The notes beneath the pieces were generated by a model that did no database searches, had not been told where the DNA came from, and saw nothing but the letters and a program-made list of their open reading frames with translations. Positions 41,029 to 48,850 of a DNA stretch of 48,850 nucleotides are shown here, in pieces. The stretch is taken from positions 1 through 48,850 of the forward strand of contig CAMNJZ010000007.1 in NCBI GenBank assembly GCA_946541955.1, in the 5' to 3' direction. A program made the position numbers and the translations under genes. This DNA comes from an uncultured Lachnospiraceae bacterium (GTDB lineage Bacteria > Bacillota > Clostridia > Lachnospirales > Lachnospiraceae). Every line of letters starts with the position of its first letter. The first letter of the stretch is position 1.

Positions 41029-43227
41029 ATGGCACCAATGAATGAGAAAATCGATTTCAGGAATCCTGAATACTATATCAACCGAGAGCTGAGCTGGCTG
41101 CAGTTCAACAGAAGATGCCTGTCCGAGGCCAGAAGCAAGGACAATCCGCTCCTGGAGCGGCTGAAATTCCTGAGCATCACCGCCTCCAACCTGGATGAGT
41201 TCTTCATGGTCCGGGTGGCATCCCTCCAGGACCAGGAGCATACCGGCTACAAGAAGAAGGACATTGCCGGCATGACGGCGGGCGAGCAGCTGACGGCCAT
41301 CTTGAAGGACGCCCATCTTTTCATGCAGCAGCAGTACTGGACCCTCAACCACCAGCTCCTGCCGGGCCTTCGGGAAAACAACATTTTTGTCCTGGGCAGC
41401 TTTGAGGAGCTGACGGAAAAGGAAAGACAGTTCACAGACGCCTATTTCATGAACGACGTCTATCCGGTCCTGACTCCCATGGCTATCGACTCCACCAGGC
41501 CCTTCCCGCTGATCCGCAACAAGAGCCTGAACATCGGCGCCCTGCTGACAAGAAAGGTCAATGCGGGCCCCGGCATCCTGAACAGGGAGAAGAAGAAAAA
41601 GAAGGAGGAAAAGGCCCAGAAGCACCTTCTGGAATACGCCACCGTCCAGGTTCCCTCCGTTCTGCCCAGAGTCATCCTCCTGCCCGAGACCGAGGAGGGC
41701 CAGATCCGGGCCATCCTTCTCGAGGAGGTGATCCGGGCCAACATGGCAAGGCTCTTCCTCAACTATGACGTGGTCTGCGCCTATCCCTATAGGATCATGC
41801 GCAATGCAGACCTGGGCGTGGACGAGGACGAGGCGGAAGACCTGCTCAAGGAGATCGAGTCCAAGCTCAGAAAGCGCCAGAGAGGCCAGGCCATCCGTCT
41901 GGAGATCGAGGAGGGCGCGGACGTCAGGCTCCTTCAGTTCCTGACCCAGGAAATGGATATCCCGGAGCCCTATATCTTCCCTATCGACGGCCCCATCGAC
42001 CTGACCTTCCTGATGAAGCTCTATGGCATGGTGGGCCACGACGAGCTCAGAGAGCATGGCTATCCGAAGCCCCAGATGGTGCCGGAATTCCCGGAGGGGT
42101 GCGACCTCTTTGAAGAGATCAGCCGGCATGACGTCTTCATGCACCATCCCTATCAGAGCTTCCAGCCCGTGGTAGACCTGGTCAGACAGGCCGCTGTGGA
42201 TCCTCAGGTCCTGGCCATCAAGCAGACCCTCTACCGTGTCAGCGGCAACTCCCCCATCGTGGCGGCCCTGGCCAAGGCGGCTGAGAACGACAAGCAGGTC
42301 ACCGTCCTGGTGGAGCTGAAAGCCAGGTTCGATGAGGAGCACAACATTGAATGGGCCAAGATGCTTGAAAAAGCCGGCTGCCATGTCATCTACGGCCTGG
42401 TGGGCCTCAAGACCCATTCCAAGATCACCCTGATCGTCCGGAAGGAGGAGGACGGCATCCGCCGCTATGTCCATCTGGGGACCGGCAACTACAATGACTC
42501 CACAGCCAAGCTCTATACCGACGTGGGCCTGATGACCTGCAATGAGCAGATCGGCGAAGACGCCACCGCTGTCTTCAACATGCTGTCCGGTTATTCCGAG
42601 CCCAGAAGCTGGAACAAGCTGGTCTGCGCCCCTCTGTGGCTCAAGAACCGCTTCCTCTACATGATCGAACGGGAAAAGCGCCACGCAGAGCATGGCGAGA
42701 CGGCCCATATCAAGGCCAAGATGAACGCCCTGTGCGATCCTGATATTATCGCAGCCCTCTACAGCGCCAGCGCGGCCGGCGTGGAGATCGATCTGATCGT
42801 CCGCGGCATCTGCTGCCTCAAGGTCGGCATTCCCGGCGTTTCCGAGAACATTCATGTCCGGTCCATCGTAGGCAACTACCTGGAGCACAGCCGGATCTAC
42901 TGCTTTGAGAACGGCGGAAGACCGGAGGTCTATGCGGCCAGCGCCGACTGGATGCCCAGGAACCTGGACAGACGTGTGGAGATCATGTTCCCCCTGGAGG
43001 ATGAGGCCATCCGGGAGAGAGCCATTGCCATTCTGGATACAGAGCTGGAGGATACCCTCAAGGCCCATATCATGAAGCCTGACGGAACCTATGAAAAGGT
43101 CGACAAGCGGGGCAAGGATCTGATCAATTCCCAGAAGGTATTCGGCGAGGAGGCCGTACAGGCGGCCAAGGTCCTGGCCAAGGCCAGGGACAGCCGTGTG
43201 TTTGTTCCCAGGACCTCCGAGGAATAA
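41029..43227 (+). CDS. ppk1: Polyphosphate kinase 1
   Basis: YINRELSWLQFNRRCLSEA, ITASNLDEFFMVRVASLQDQ, YVHLGTGNYNDSTAKLYTDVGLMT, ADWMPRNLDRRVEIMFPL. Confidence 0.97.
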   Translation: MAPMNEKIDFRNPEYYINRELSWLQFNRRCLSEARSKDNPLLERLKFLSITASNLDEFFMVRVASLQDQEHTGYKKKDIAGMTAGEQLTAILKDAHLFMQQQYWTLNHQLLPGLRENNIFVLGSFEELTEKERQFTDAYFMNDVYPVLTPMAIDSTRPFPLIRNKSLNIGALLTRKVNAGPGILNREKKKKKEEKAQKHLLEYATVQVPSVLPRVILLPETEEGQIRAILLEEVIRANMARLFLNYDVVCAYPYRIMRNADLGVDEDEAEDLLKEIESKLRKRQRGQAIRLEIEEGADVRLLQFLTQEMDIPEPYIFPIDGPIDLTFLMKLYGMVGHDELREHGYPKPQMVPEFPEGCDLFEEISRHDVFMHHPYQSFQPVVDLVRQAAVDPQVLAIKQTLYRVSGNSPIVAALAKAAENDKQVTVLVELKARFDEEHNIEWAKMLEKAGCHVIYGLVGLKTHSKITLIVRKEEDGIRRYVHLGTGNYNDSTAKLYTDVGLMTCNEQIGEDATAVFNMLSGYSEPRSWNKLVCAPLWLKNRFLYMIEREKRHAEHGETAHIKAKMNALCDPDIIAALYSASAAGVEIDLIVRGICCLKVGIPGVSENIHVRSIVGNYLEHSRIYCFENGGRPEVYAASADWMPRNLDRRVEIMFPLEDEAIRERAIAILDTELEDTLKAHIMKPDGTYEKVDKRGKDLINSQKVFGEEAVQAAKVLAKARDSRVFVPRTSEE

Positions 43228-43276
43228 GCGCTCTGACAAAAATTTGTCAGATTTACCTGTCAGGACAGGGATTTCT

Positions 43277-43309
43277 GTATTTATTTGGGAATAAATACGG
43301 GTATTTTTT
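43277..43309 (+). terminator. Possible AT-rich terminator after ppk1
   Basis: Perfect 9-bp stem GTATTTATT-tggg-AATAAATAC, then GGGTATTTTTTG. Confidence 0.5.
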
Positions 43310-43371
43310 GCCGGACTTATCGTTATAATGTAGGGGATTGTAACTGAGGCACCACAACGAAAGGAGCATGA

Positions 43372-44790
43372 ATGGGCGGATTTTTTGCAGCAGCGTCCAG
43401 AGAGGCCTGTATCTTTGACCTGTTCTTTGGAACAGACTATCATTCCCACCTGGGTACCAGGAGGGCCGGTATGGTCACCTATGACCCGGAGGAGGGCTTC
43501 AACAGAGCCATTCACAATATTGAAAACTCACCTTTCCGCACAAAGTTTGACAAAGAAGTCAATGAAATGAAGGGAAATATCGGCATCGGCTGTATTTCCG
43601 ACTATGATCCCCAGCCCCTGCTGGTCCGTTCCCGGCACGGTTCCTACGCCATCATGACGGTGGGTAAGATCAATAACATCCAGGAGCTGACTGAGGAGAT
43701 CATGCAGGAGGGCAGCACCCACTTCTTTGTCCAGTCCCACGACGTGATCAATTCCACAGAGCTGACGGCAGCCCTGATCAACCACAAGGAGAATTTCATA
43801 GAAGGCATCAAATATGCCCAGGACAGGATCGACGGTTCCATGACCATCCTGATCCTGACCCCCAAGGGCATCTATGCAGCCAGAGACAAGATGGGCAGGA
43901 CCCCCGTGGTCCTGGGCCAGAAGGACACGGGCTTCTGCGCGTCCTTTGAATCCTTCGCCTACCTGAATCTGGGCTACAGGGACCTTAGGGAGCTGGGGCC
44001 CGGCGAGATCGTGGTCTTTGATGACAAGGGCGTTCGGACCCTGGTAAAGCCCGGCGCCAGGATGCGGATCTGTACCTTCCTCTGGGTCTACTACGGCTAT
44101 CCTTCCTCCAAGTACGAAGGCGTGTCCGTGGAAAAGATGCGCTATGACTGCGGCAAGGCCCTGGCCAAACGGGACAAGGAGCAGAAGATCCACATCGATA
44201 TCGTGGCCGGCGTTCCCGATTCCGGTACGGCCCATGCCATCGGCTATGCCAATGAATCCGGCAAGCCCTTCTCCAGACCCTTTATCAAGTACACCCCTAC
44301 CTGGCCCAGGTCCTTTATGCCGACCATCCAGGAAAAGAGGAACCTGATCGCCAAGATGAAGATGATCCCGGTCCACGAGCTGATCGAGGGCAAGAACATC
44401 CTTCTGATCGACGATTCCATCGTCCGCGGCACCCAGCTGCGGGAGACCACCGAGTATCTTTTTGACAGCGGTGCCAAGGAGGTCCACGTCAGACCTGCCT
44501 GCCCGCCCATCCTCTACGGCTGCAAATATATCAACTTCTCCAGATCCAACTCCGATATGGAGCTGATCGCCAGAAGGGTCATCTGTGACCTGGAGGGCGG
44601 CGATGTGTCAGACGAAGTCCTGGCCGAGTACGCTGATCCGGATACAGAACGCTACCAGAGGATGCAGGAGGAGATCGGTAGACGCATGAAGTTCACCTCC
44701 ATCCGCTACCAGAGACTGGACGATATGATCGATGCCATCGGCAAGGACAGAGAATGCCTCTGCACCTACTGCTGGGACGGCAGAGAATAA
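43372..44790 (+). CDS. Amidophosphoribosyltransferase (PurF)-like protein with degenerate glutaminase domain
   Basis: C-terminal PRTase ILLIDDSIVRGTQLRETTEYLF; N-terminal MGGFFAAASREACIFDLFFGTDYHSHLGTRRAGM lacks the MCG catalytic Cys. Confidence 0.88.
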   Translation: MGGFFAAASREACIFDLFFGTDYHSHLGTRRAGMVTYDPEEGFNRAIHNIENSPFRTKFDKEVNEMKGNIGIGCISDYDPQPLLVRSRHGSYAIMTVGKINNIQELTEEIMQEGSTHFFVQSHDVINSTELTAALINHKENFIEGIKYAQDRIDGSMTILILTPKGIYAARDKMGRTPVVLGQKDTGFCASFESFAYLNLGYRDLRELGPGEIVVFDDKGVRTLVKPGARMRICTFLWVYYGYPSSKYEGVSVEKMRYDCGKALAKRDKEQKIHIDIVAGVPDSGTAHAIGYANESGKPFSRPFIKYTPTWPRSFMPTIQEKRNLIAKMKMIPVHELIEGKNILLIDDSIVRGTQLRETTEYLFDSGAKEVHVRPACPPILYGCKYINFSRSNSDMELIARRVICDLEGGDVSDEVLAEYADPDTERYQRMQEEIGRRMKFTSIRYQRLDDMIDAIGKDRECLCTYCWDGRE

Positions 44791-44816
44791 GTCAGAAATA
44801 TAACTGCTAAACATAT

Positions 44817-44928
44817 GAAAAGACCAGAGGCCATGCCCCTGGTCGAAAAGACCAGAGGCCATGCCCCTGGTCGAAAAGACCAGAGGCCATGCCCCTGGTC
44901 GAAAAGACCAGAGGCCATGCCTCTGGTC
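44817..44928. repeat. Four tandem 28-bp units, each a hairpin
   Basis: 4 x GAAAAGACCAGAGGCCATGCCCCTGGTC (last unit GCCTCTGGTC, perfect stem GACCAGAGGC/GCCTCTGGTC). Confidence 0.97.
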
Positions 44929-44940
44929 TTATTTTTATTC
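44822..44940. terminator. Tandem bidirectional terminator array between convergent genes
   Basis: On minus each stem is followed by TCTTTTC; on plus only the last stem is followed by TTATTTTTATT. Confidence 0.75.
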
Positions 44941-44970
44941 TTATAAGTTTTTTCAGTCCGGTATGCCGGA

Positions 44971-46602
44971 TCAGTTGTCCTCTTCGACGGAGACGTAAAC
45001 GGTACGCTTTCTGGCGTCGGCGTTGCTTGCCAGGTATTCGTCATAGGTGGTGACCTTATCGATGATGGAGCCGTCGGGCAGGATCTCGATAATGCGGTTG
45101 GCGGTGGTCTCCACGACCTGGTGGTCACGGCAGGCAAAGAGCTCGACCCCGGGGAACTTGATCATGCCTTCGTTGAGGGCGGAGATGGATTCCATATCCA
45201 GGTGGTTGGTGGGCTCGTCGAAGATCAGGCAGTTGGCGCCGCTGATCATCATCTTGGACAGCTGGCAGCGGACTCTTTCGCCGCCGGACAGGACGTTGAG
45301 GCGCTTGACGCCGTCGTCGCCCGCAAAGAGCATTCTGCCCAGGAAGCCTCGGACATAGGTCACGTCCTTGATGGGAGAGTAGCCTGTCAGCCATTCGGTG
45401 ATGGTATATTCGCTGGCGAATTCCCTGGAATTGTCCTTTTCGAAATAGGCCTGGGAGGTGGTGATGCCCCACTTGTAGGAGCCTTCATCGGGCTCCATCC
45501 TGCCGGTCAGGATCTCGAAAAGAGTGGTCTTGGCCAGCTCCTGGCTGCCTACGAAGGCGATCTTGTCGTCATGACCCATGATAAAGGAAACATTGTCCAG
45601 GACCTTGACCCCGTTGATGGTCTTGGAGATCCCGTTGACAGTCAGGACCTCGTTGCCGATCTCACGGTCGGGACGGAAGTCGATGTAGGGATACTTGCGG
45701 CTGGAAGGACGGATCTCCTCCAGCTGGATCTTCTCCAGGGCTCTCTTTCTGGAGGTAGCCTGCTTGGACTTGGAAGCGTTGGCGGAGAAGCGGGAGATGA
45801 ACTCCTTGAGCTCCTTGATCTTTTCTTCCTTCTTCTTATTGGCTTCCTTCATCTGACGGATCATCAGCTGTGAGGACTGGTACCAGAAATCATAGTTGCC
45901 GGCGTAGAGCTGAATCTTGCCATAGTCGATGTCGGCGATATAGGTACAGACCTTGTTGAGGAAGTAACGGTCGTGGGAGACCACGATCACGGTGTTTTCA
46001 AAGTTGATCAGGAATTCCTCGAGCCATGCGATGGCGTCCAGGTCCAGATGGTTGGTGGGCTCGTCCAGGAGCAGGACGTCGGGATTGCCGAACAGGGCTC
46101 TGGCCAGAAGGACCTTGACCTTCTGGGCACCGGTCAGCTCCCGCATCAGATAGGTATGGAGATCGGTTTCGATTCCCAGACCGTTCAGCAGAGTCTCGGC
46201 GTCGGATTCGGCTTCCCAGCCGTTCATCTCGGCGAATTCCCCTTCCAGCTCGCTGGCCCGGATGCCGTCCTCGTCGGAAAAATCCTCCTTGGCGTAGAGG
46301 GCGTCCTTTTCCTTCATGATCTGGTAGAGCCTGGCGTTGCCCTGGATGACGGTATCCAGGACCACCTGGCCGTCATACTTGTTCTGGTCCTGCTCCAGGA
46401 AGGAGAGGCGCTGGCCGGGGGTCATGGAGATATTACCGCTGGAGGTATCCAGCTGTCCGGACAGGATCTTGAGGAAGGTGGACTTGCCTGCGCCGTTGGC
46501 ACCGATGATGCCGTAGCAGTTGCCTTCCGTAAATTTGATATTGACATCTTCAAAAAGTGCTTTCTTTCCGAGACGGAGTGTAACACCATTTGCCTGAATC
46601 AT
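44971..46602 (-). CDS. ABC-F family ATPase (YkpA/YbiT-like)
   Basis: Two NBDs: GIIGANGAGKSTFLKIL, VLLLDEPTNHLD; LSGGERVRCQL, CLIFDEPTNHLD; interdomain linker with charged helices. Confidence 0.95.
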   Translation of the reverse strand: MIQANGVTLRLGKKALFEDVNIKFTEGNCYGIIGANGAGKSTFLKILSGQLDTSSGNISMTPGQRLSFLEQDQNKYDGQVVLDTVIQGNARLYQIMKEKDALYAKEDFSDEDGIRASELEGEFAEMNGWEAESDAETLLNGLGIETDLHTYLMRELTGAQKVKVLLARALFGNPDVLLLDEPTNHLDLDAIAWLEEFLINFENTVIVVSHDRYFLNKVCTYIADIDYGKIQLYAGNYDFWYQSSQLMIRQMKEANKKKEEKIKELKEFISRFSANASKSKQATSRKRALEKIQLEEIRPSSRKYPYIDFRPDREIGNEVLTVNGISKTINGVKVLDNVSFIMGHDDKIAFVGSQELAKTTLFEILTGRMEPDEGSYKWGITTSQAYFEKDNSREFASEYTITEWLTGYSPIKDVTYVRGFLGRMLFAGDDGVKRLNVLSGGERVRCQLSKMMISGANCLIFDEPTNHLDMESISALNEGMIKFPGVELFACRDHQVVETTANRIIEILPDGSIIDKVTTYDEYLASNADARKRTVYVSVEEDN

Positions 46603-46695
46603 GCAGTTCCTCCTGTGTTTTATAGATCTGCTTTCTATTTAATTTACAAGCGATGCCAAAAAGCGGCGAAAATCCGCCGCTGGGCATACGTATAT

Positions 46696-46724
46696 ATAAT
46701 AGCTGACTTGCACATTGCCTGCAA
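46696..46724 (-). promoter_or_regulatory. Predicted promoter of the ABC-F gene
   Basis: On minus: TTGCAG - 17 nt - TATTAT. Confidence 0.65.
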
Positions 46725-46982
46725 GTGCTTAATTTTTTCCTTCCTATATTCCCTCCTATATTCCTTACTATGCTCCCTTCTTATATTCCTTCCTGATATT
46801 GATCTGTGCATTGATCTATGCTTTCTGTCATCGCCCCTGAGTCCTGGCGCCTTTCGCCCCTGCTTTGCCGGCTCTGTAAGAGAGGAAAAACTGCTGTTAA
46901 AAACCATGGATTTTTATGAAAAATCCAAAAAATTTCTAGAGGCATCAAAGAATTCTCTATATTCAATTGTGCAAGTCGGTGC

Positions 46983-46988
46983 TATAAT
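46983..46988 (+). promoter_or_regulatory. Candidate -10 element for mglB
   Basis: TATAAT 55 nt upstream of the mglB ATG; -35 weak. Confidence 0.4.
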
Positions 46989-47043
46989 CATACCCAGAAA
47001 CAAGCAGTTCCGCAAAACTGCACAAAAACAAGGAGGTAAATTT

Positions 47044-48147
47044 ATGAAAAAGAAACTTGTAAGCCTTGTACTTGCATCCGTTATGGGCCTTGGCCTTCTG
47101 GCTGGCTGCGGCGGCGGATCTTCCGCTCCTGCTGCTGAAGAGAAGACTGAAGAGACCACCGAAGCTCCCGCTGAGGAAGCTGCTGAAGCTACCGCTGAAG
47201 CTGCAGGCGATGCTGATCTGGCCACCAAGAAGGTCGGCGTATGCATCTATCAGTTCTCCGACAACTTCATGACTCTGTTCAGAACCGAGCTTGAGAACTA
47301 TCTGATCGCTCAGGGCTTCGCAAAAGAGAACATCACCATCGTTGATGGTGCCAATGACCAGGCTACACAGTCCGGCCAGATCGACAGCTTCATCTCCGAT
47401 AAGGTAGACGTCCTGATCATCAACCCCGTTAACTCTTCTTCCGCTTCCACCATTACCGATAAGGTCGTGGCAGCCGGCATCCCGCTGGTTTACATCAACC
47501 GTGAGCCCAGCCCTGAAGAGCAGCAGAGATGGATCGACAACAACTGGGACGTTTGCTACGTTGGCTGCGATGCACGTCAGTCCGGCACATTCCAGGGCGA
47601 GATCATCGCCGACCTTGGCCTTGACGCTGTTGACTTCAACAAGAACGGCAAGATCGACTACATCATGATCGAAGGCGACCCCGAGAACGTTGATGCTCAG
47701 TATCGTACCGAGTTCTCCATCAAGGCTCTGACAGACGCTGGCTTCGAAGTAAACTGCCTGGATGATCAGGTTGGTATGTGGGATCAGGTTAAGGGCAACG
47801 AGCTTGTCAACAACGCACTGACCAAGTATGGCAATGACGTAGAAGTAGTATTCTGCAACAACGACGCTATGGCTCTTGGCGCTCTGCAGGCAATCCAGAC
47901 CGCAGGCCGCAAGGTCGGCACAGACATCTATCTGGTCGGCGTTGATGCTCTGACTGAAGTTGTTGAGTATGTTATCTCCGGCGACATCACCGGTACCGTC
48001 TTCAACAACCACTTCGCACAGGCTGACGGCGCAGCAGATGCTGCCATCAGATATCTGAAGGGCGAAGACAACGAGCACAACATCCAGTGCGACTACACCA
48101 AGGTTACCACTGAGAACGCTCAGGAGATCCTTGATTCTCTGAAATAA
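47044..48147 (+). CDS. mglB: Galactose/methylgalactoside ABC transporter substrate-binding lipoprotein (MglB-like)
   Basis: Lipobox LGLLAGCGGG; VGVCIYQFSDNFMTLFRTELENY, PLVYINREPSPEE, EVVFCNNDAMALGALQAIQTAGRKVGTDIYLVGVDAL. AAGGAGG SD before ATG 47044. Confidence 0.92.
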   Translation: MKKKLVSLVLASVMGLGLLAGCGGGSSAPAAEEKTEETTEAPAEEAAEATAEAAGDADLATKKVGVCIYQFSDNFMTLFRTELENYLIAQGFAKENITIVDGANDQATQSGQIDSFISDKVDVLIINPVNSSSASTITDKVVAAGIPLVYINREPSPEEQQRWIDNNWDVCYVGCDARQSGTFQGEIIADLGLDAVDFNKNGKIDYIMIEGDPENVDAQYRTEFSIKALTDAGFEVNCLDDQVGMWDQVKGNELVNNALTKYGNDVEVVFCNNDAMALGALQAIQTAGRKVGTDIYLVGVDALTEVVEYVISGDITGTVFNNHFAQADGAADAAIRYLKGEDNEHNIQCDYTKVTTENAQEILDSLK

Positions 48148-48183
48148 GTCTGACGAATCCGATCGATTCTGATTACTGATTTC

Positions 48184-48218
48184 CGGCAGGTGCGGCAGGC
48201 CGCCGCACCTGCTTTTTA
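48184..48218 (+). terminator. Intra-operon terminator between mglB and mglA
   Basis: GCAGGTGCGGC-(aggcc)-GCCGCACCTGC-TTTTT. Confidence 0.85.
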
Positions 48219-48284
48219 TAGCGAATCCAAACCATCCTGCAGATTCATTTATGAGGTGACAGGAGCAAAGAGAAGGAGATAAGC

Positions 48285-48850
48285 ATGGCAGAATATTATC
48301 TTGAGTTAAAAGGCGTATCCAAGTCTTTCCCCGGCGTTAAGGCTTTGGATAATGTTTCCCTTTCGGTCCGCCCCGGAACTGTCCATGCACTGATGGGGGA
48401 AAACGGCGCAGGCAAGTCGACACTGATGAAGTGTCTCTTCGGCATTTATAAAATGGATGCAGGCGAGGTCTATATCAACGGAGAGAAGGTAATTATCAAC
48501 AATCCTGATGAAGCTATGAAAATGGGTATAGCCATGGTTCACCAGGAGCTCCAGCCTGTACTGCCCAGAAGTGTTGCTGAGAACATGTATCTTGGCAGAT
48601 TCCCTACCCATAACTATGGTCCTCTGAAGGTCATCGACCACAAGAAGATGTATGAAGATACTGCTTACTGGCTCAAAGAGGTCGGCATGGACTTTGATCC
48701 CAAGGCTCCCCTTTCCAATCTTTCCATCGGCCAGATGCAGTCCATTGAAATTGCGAAGGCAGTTTCCCACGAGGCGAAGGTCATCATCTTTGACGAACCT
48801 ACGTCCTCCCTTTCTGACAAAGAAGTTGAAGTACTGTTCCGTATCATGAA
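48285..48850 (+). CDS. mglA: Sugar ABC transporter ATP-binding protein (MglA-like), truncated by window end
   Basis: MAEYYLELKGVSKSFPGVKALDNVSLSVRPGTVHALMGENGAGKSTLMKCLFGIY...LSIGQMQSIEIAKAVSHEAKVIIFDEPTSSLSDKEVE, open to window end; AGGAG SD. Confidence 0.93.
   Translation, partial: MAEYYLELKGVSKSFPGVKALDNVSLSVRPGTVHALMGENGAGKSTLMKCLFGIYKMDAGEVYINGEKVIINNPDEAMKMGIAMVHQELQPVLPRSVAENMYLGRFPTHNYGPLKVIDHKKMYEDTAYWLKEVGMDFDPKAPLSNLSIGQMQSIEIAKAVSHEAKVIIFDEPTSSLSDKEVEVLFRIM

Noticed and set aside
41008-43515. 835-aa minus-strand ORF opposite ppk1
   Set aside because: Same codon register as ppk1 on the other strand; low-complexity G/L/V/D/H-rich translation without motifs; explained by absence of TTA/CTA/TCA codons in ppk1.
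44817-44928. 28-bp repeats considered as a CRISPR array
   Set aside because: Units are directly contiguous with no unique spacers, each is a self-contained hairpin next to T-rich sequence, and no cas genes are present.
46644-46907. 87-aa minus-strand ORF with RREYRKE repeats
   Set aside because: Repeat translation follows from the 12-nt DNA periodicity; it overlaps the predicted ABC-F promoter and hairpin, so it is probably not coding.
45973-47043. ORF-track N-terminal extension of MglB across the ABC-F region
   Set aside because: Antisense to the ABC-F gene; true start at 47044 has an SD and encodes a lipoprotein signal peptide.

Overview
48.85 kb of a moderately GC-rich Firmicutes chromosome, Lachnospiraceae-like by gene content (inference). 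It is mostly core metabolism: tRNA-Trp; purL (long PurL-PurQ type), queH, argS; a cobO/btuR-like gene with dapA, dapB and a eukaryotic-type hisA; cspA-like; a TrpR-like regulator; an ACT protein with hom and lysC; guaB; glnS; a TetR regulator; uracil permease; addB-addA; a secreted DUF4886 protein; lactate permease; a TPP riboswitch with thiT; a CPBP protease; rpmE, a DUF1385 gene, prmC and prfA; a DUF815 AAA+ gene with ppx-like and ppk1; a PurF-like protein; an ABC-F ATPase; and the start of an mgl sugar ABC operon. I found no CRISPR array, prophage, integrase, transposase or recognisable defence island. The observations most worth follow-up are: (1) a PurF paralog with a dismantled glutaminase site but an intact PRPP loop; (2) four perfect-period 28-bp tandem hairpin/terminator units between convergent genes; (3) an ABC-F protein whose degenerate motifs all fall on one composite ATP site, with a palindrome over its promoter and a hairpin at its predicted mRNA 5' end; (4) a BtuR/CobO-like protein that has lost its P-loop; (5) a Ppx-like protein with an altered GGGSTE motif, apparently co-transcribed with a DUF815 ATPase and ppk1; (6) a pseudoknotted leader before rpmE; (7) an orphan leader with mutually exclusive pairings before the uracil permease; (8) a thiT expression platform whose terminator arm is also the Shine-Dalgarno sequence. 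Calls come from reading the sequence and from memory of protein families; no searches were run.
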